A stretch of 16,544 nt of DNA from positions 1 through 16,544 of the forward strand of contig JAITPH010000067.1 of the NCBI GenBank assembly GCA_031289515.1, written 5' to 3'. The translations under genes and the position numbers were made by a program. The notes beneath the pieces are model-generated. The model saw only the letters and a list, made by a program, of their open reading frames with translations, had not been told where the DNA came from and did no database searches. Shown one piece after another: positions 15,190 to 16,544 of this stretch. Numbering within the stretch: position 1 is the stretch's first letter; every line of letters begins with the position of its first letter. The stretch is from Tannerella sp. (lineage in GTDB: Bacteria > Bacteroidota > Bacteroidia > Bacteroidales > Tannerellaceae).

Positions 15190-15233
15190 ACATTAAAATT
15201 ATACCGTGTCAAGTGTAAATTGCCGGTACGCTA

Positions 15234-16544
15234 TCAACTTGGATCTACAGGCGCTTTTCCCGGTTTCGGGGGCACACCTTCGTGATAATCGGGCAACGGG
15301 CCTATTTCGTAAGTCTCCGGACCGTAACGCAGGTTTGAAGCCATTATTTCATCCCAGGTAATTGATTTGCCTGTGTATGCGGCTTCGCGACCGAGTATGG
15401 CTACGAGAGTGGAGTAGGCAAGGTCTTCCGCCTGATTGATTTTCTTGTCGAGGCGGATGGATTCCACGAGATGGATATGTTCCTGATTGTAGTGATTCTT
15501 TTCCGGATTTGCTTCCTTGTCATATTTCCAGATAACGTTTCCTTCATAATCTTCCAGGTGTATTCCGTCTTTTGTCGTAAACATTCCCTTTGTTCCATAG
15601 ACCTGCTCGGAAATATTGCTTTCGCAGCCGTCGATTTGGCGGGCGGTGGTGAGCATTTTCAGGTTGTTTTCGTAGTAATAGTCTACGCTGAAGAAGTCGA
15701 AGATGTCGCCCGTAAGTCTTTGCGCCCTGCCGCCGAAGCCAGCGGCGCTGACAGGTTTCACGCCCATAAACCAGGTGACGACGTCGATGTTGTGTATAGC
15801 CTGATCAAGGATATGGTCGCCGCTCAGCCATTTTATGTTAAACCAGTTGCGAATATTGTATTCCATATCGCTCCATTCCGGACGGTGACGTTTGTTCCAC
15901 CACGCGCCCTGATCCCAGTGCGCCGAGCCGGAGAGAATATCGCCGATAGCGCCGTTGCGAACCTTGACGTATGCTTCCCAGTAGGCGCGCGAGTGGCGGC
16001 GCTGGTTTCCGGTAACGACCGTCAGTCCTTTGCCCTGAGCTGCTTTTGCGGCGGCAATCACGGTACGGATACCGGGAGCGTCGACGGCGCAGGGTTTCTC
16101 CATGAATACGTGTTTGCCCGCTTCAACCGCCGCCTTGAACTGTTCGGGACGGAAGTGAGTAGGCGTAGCCAGCAGCACCACATCAATTTCAGGCATTGCG
16201 AGCACTTTCTTGTAGGCGTCGAAACCGAAAAAGCGGTTCTGTTCCGGCACGTCGTTGTTAAACTTCTTTTTCAGGACTTCGATACTGCCGTTCATGCGGT
16301 CGGGAAAAAGATCGGCCATGGCAATGATTTGGAGGTCATCGCCGGCTGCAAGAAACTGGGTGGCAGCGCCTGTTCCGCGGTCGCCGCAACCTACGAGGGC
16401 AGCCTTGATCGGTTTGCCGTCGGGAGCTTTATCTACAAATGAATACATGCCCAACTCTTCGGGAGTGTAGGTCTTGGTTGCTGCAGCGCCGGTGCAGGAG
16501 GTTATAATCGTGGGAACTCCGATTGTCGTCCCTGCTCCGAGTAT
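15234..16544 (-). CDS. Gfo/Idh/MocA family oxidoreductase, probable exported lipoprotein (N-terminus outside window)
   Basis: The frame runs from the right window edge to the TGA at 15236-15234, giving at least 437 residues. The internal TTG at 16454 is not needed as a start, because the reading upstream is continuous and gives G-V-P-T-I-I-T-S-C, which resembles the end of a Tat or lipoprotein signal with a T-S-C lipobox. The N-terminal Rossmann domain shows A-A-L-V-G-C-G-D-R-G-T-G-A for NAD(P) binding and the family motif M-E-K-P-C-A-V; next come G-N-Q-R-R-H-S-R and the C-terminal beta-sheet domain. Such exported members are common in Bacteroidales glycan loci and include GH109 glycosidases that use NAD in catalysis, besides sugar or cyclitol dehydrogenases. 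Which one this is cannot be told. It converges on the mutA-mutB operon across the repeat region. Confidence 0.9.
   Translation of the reverse strand: MLGAGTTIGVPTIITSCTGAAATKTYTPEELGMYSFVDKAPDGKPIKAALVGCGDRGTGAATQFLAAGDDLQIIAMADLFPDRMNGSIEVLKKKFNNDVPEQNRFFGFDAYKKVLAMPEIDVVLLATPTHFRPEQFKAAVEAGKHVFMEKPCAVDAPGIRTVIAAAKAAQGKGLTVVTGNQRRHSRAYWEAYVKVRNGAIGDILSGSAHWDQGAWWNKRHRPEWSDMEYNIRNWFNIKWLSGDHILDQAIHNIDVVTWFMGVKPVSAAGFGGRAQRLTGDIFDFFSVDYYYENNLKMLTTARQIDGCESNISEQVYGTKGMFTTKDGIHLEDYEGNVIWKYDKEANPEKNHYNQEHIHLVESIRLDKKINQAEDLAYSTLVAILGREAAYTGKSITWDEIMASNLRYGPETYEIGPLPDYHEGVPPKPGKAPVDPS

Noticed and set aside
14634..15218. A 194-codon protein-coding gene on the + strand (and several overlapping frames on both strands)
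   Set aside because: It runs through dispersed repeats, the 41-bp array and the hairpins. Its peptides are the same motif read in rotating phases, and similar frames exist on the other strand.
15471..16442. A 323-codon open frame on the + strand
   Set aside because: It is antisense to the Gfo/Idh/MocA gene, whose motifs are well preserved.

Overview
The window looks like a chromosomal segment of a member of the Bacteroidota, most likely order Bacteroidales. The reasons are protein families typical of that group (an HU-CCDC81/SPOR membrane protein, a two-domain 'glucosamine-6-phosphate deaminase' fused to a PIG-L deacetylase, a secreted GH2 beta-galactosidase with a signal peptide ending in AQ, a Gfo/Idh/MocA protein with a TSC lipobox), starts without obvious Shine-Dalgarno sequences, and TAnnTTTG-type promoter -7 boxes. 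Genus cannot be decided from the sequence alone.

Layout. (1) 1-402, + strand: the 3' part of a probable MjaI-type restriction endonuclease, cut by the window edge. (2) 420-5629, - strand: four tightly packed genes, read from right to left: an ABC-F ATPase, the NagB-like/PIG-L fusion, a BASS-type transporter and an MmcQ/YjbR protein. The gaps are 24, 1 and 4 bp, so this is probably one operon, with a promoter at about 5653-5684. (3) 5787-9152, + strand: a secreted GH2 beta-galactosidase, divergent from the operon. (4) 9264-10424, + strand: a membrane protein with N-terminal HU-like domains and a C-terminal SPOR domain. (5) 10477-14526, + strand: the two subunits of adenosylcobalamin-dependent methylmalonyl-CoA mutase (mutA, mutB), 18 bp apart and closed by a clear intrinsic terminator. 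(6) 14527-15233: a 707-bp convergent intergenic region that I judge non-coding and that is packed with structured repeats. (7) 15234-16544, - strand: a Gfo/Idh/MocA oxidoreductase, probably an exported lipoprotein, with its N-terminus outside the window.

The genes are mostly housekeeping or carbohydrate and propionate metabolism. MutA and MutB interconvert succinyl-CoA and methylmalonyl-CoA, a step in the propionate/succinate fermentation common in this order. The beta-galactosidase, the PIG-L fusion and the Gfo/Idh protein fit glycan use.

The most unusual part is the intergenic region 14621-15190. Its core is an array of five copies of a 20-bp palindrome (core AACCAACGCGTTGGTT) spaced exactly 41 bp centre to centre, alternating with a second small dyad (CTGCA-ctt-TGCAG). 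A sixth, diverged copy of the second dyad carries a compensatory change. The array is followed by two hairpins with the same GGC-TCTT-GCC tip and is flanked by dispersed CGTCAT...ATGACG elements. Because 41 is not a multiple of 3 and the palindrome reads the same on both strands, several frames stay open across the array and produce misleading protein predictions.
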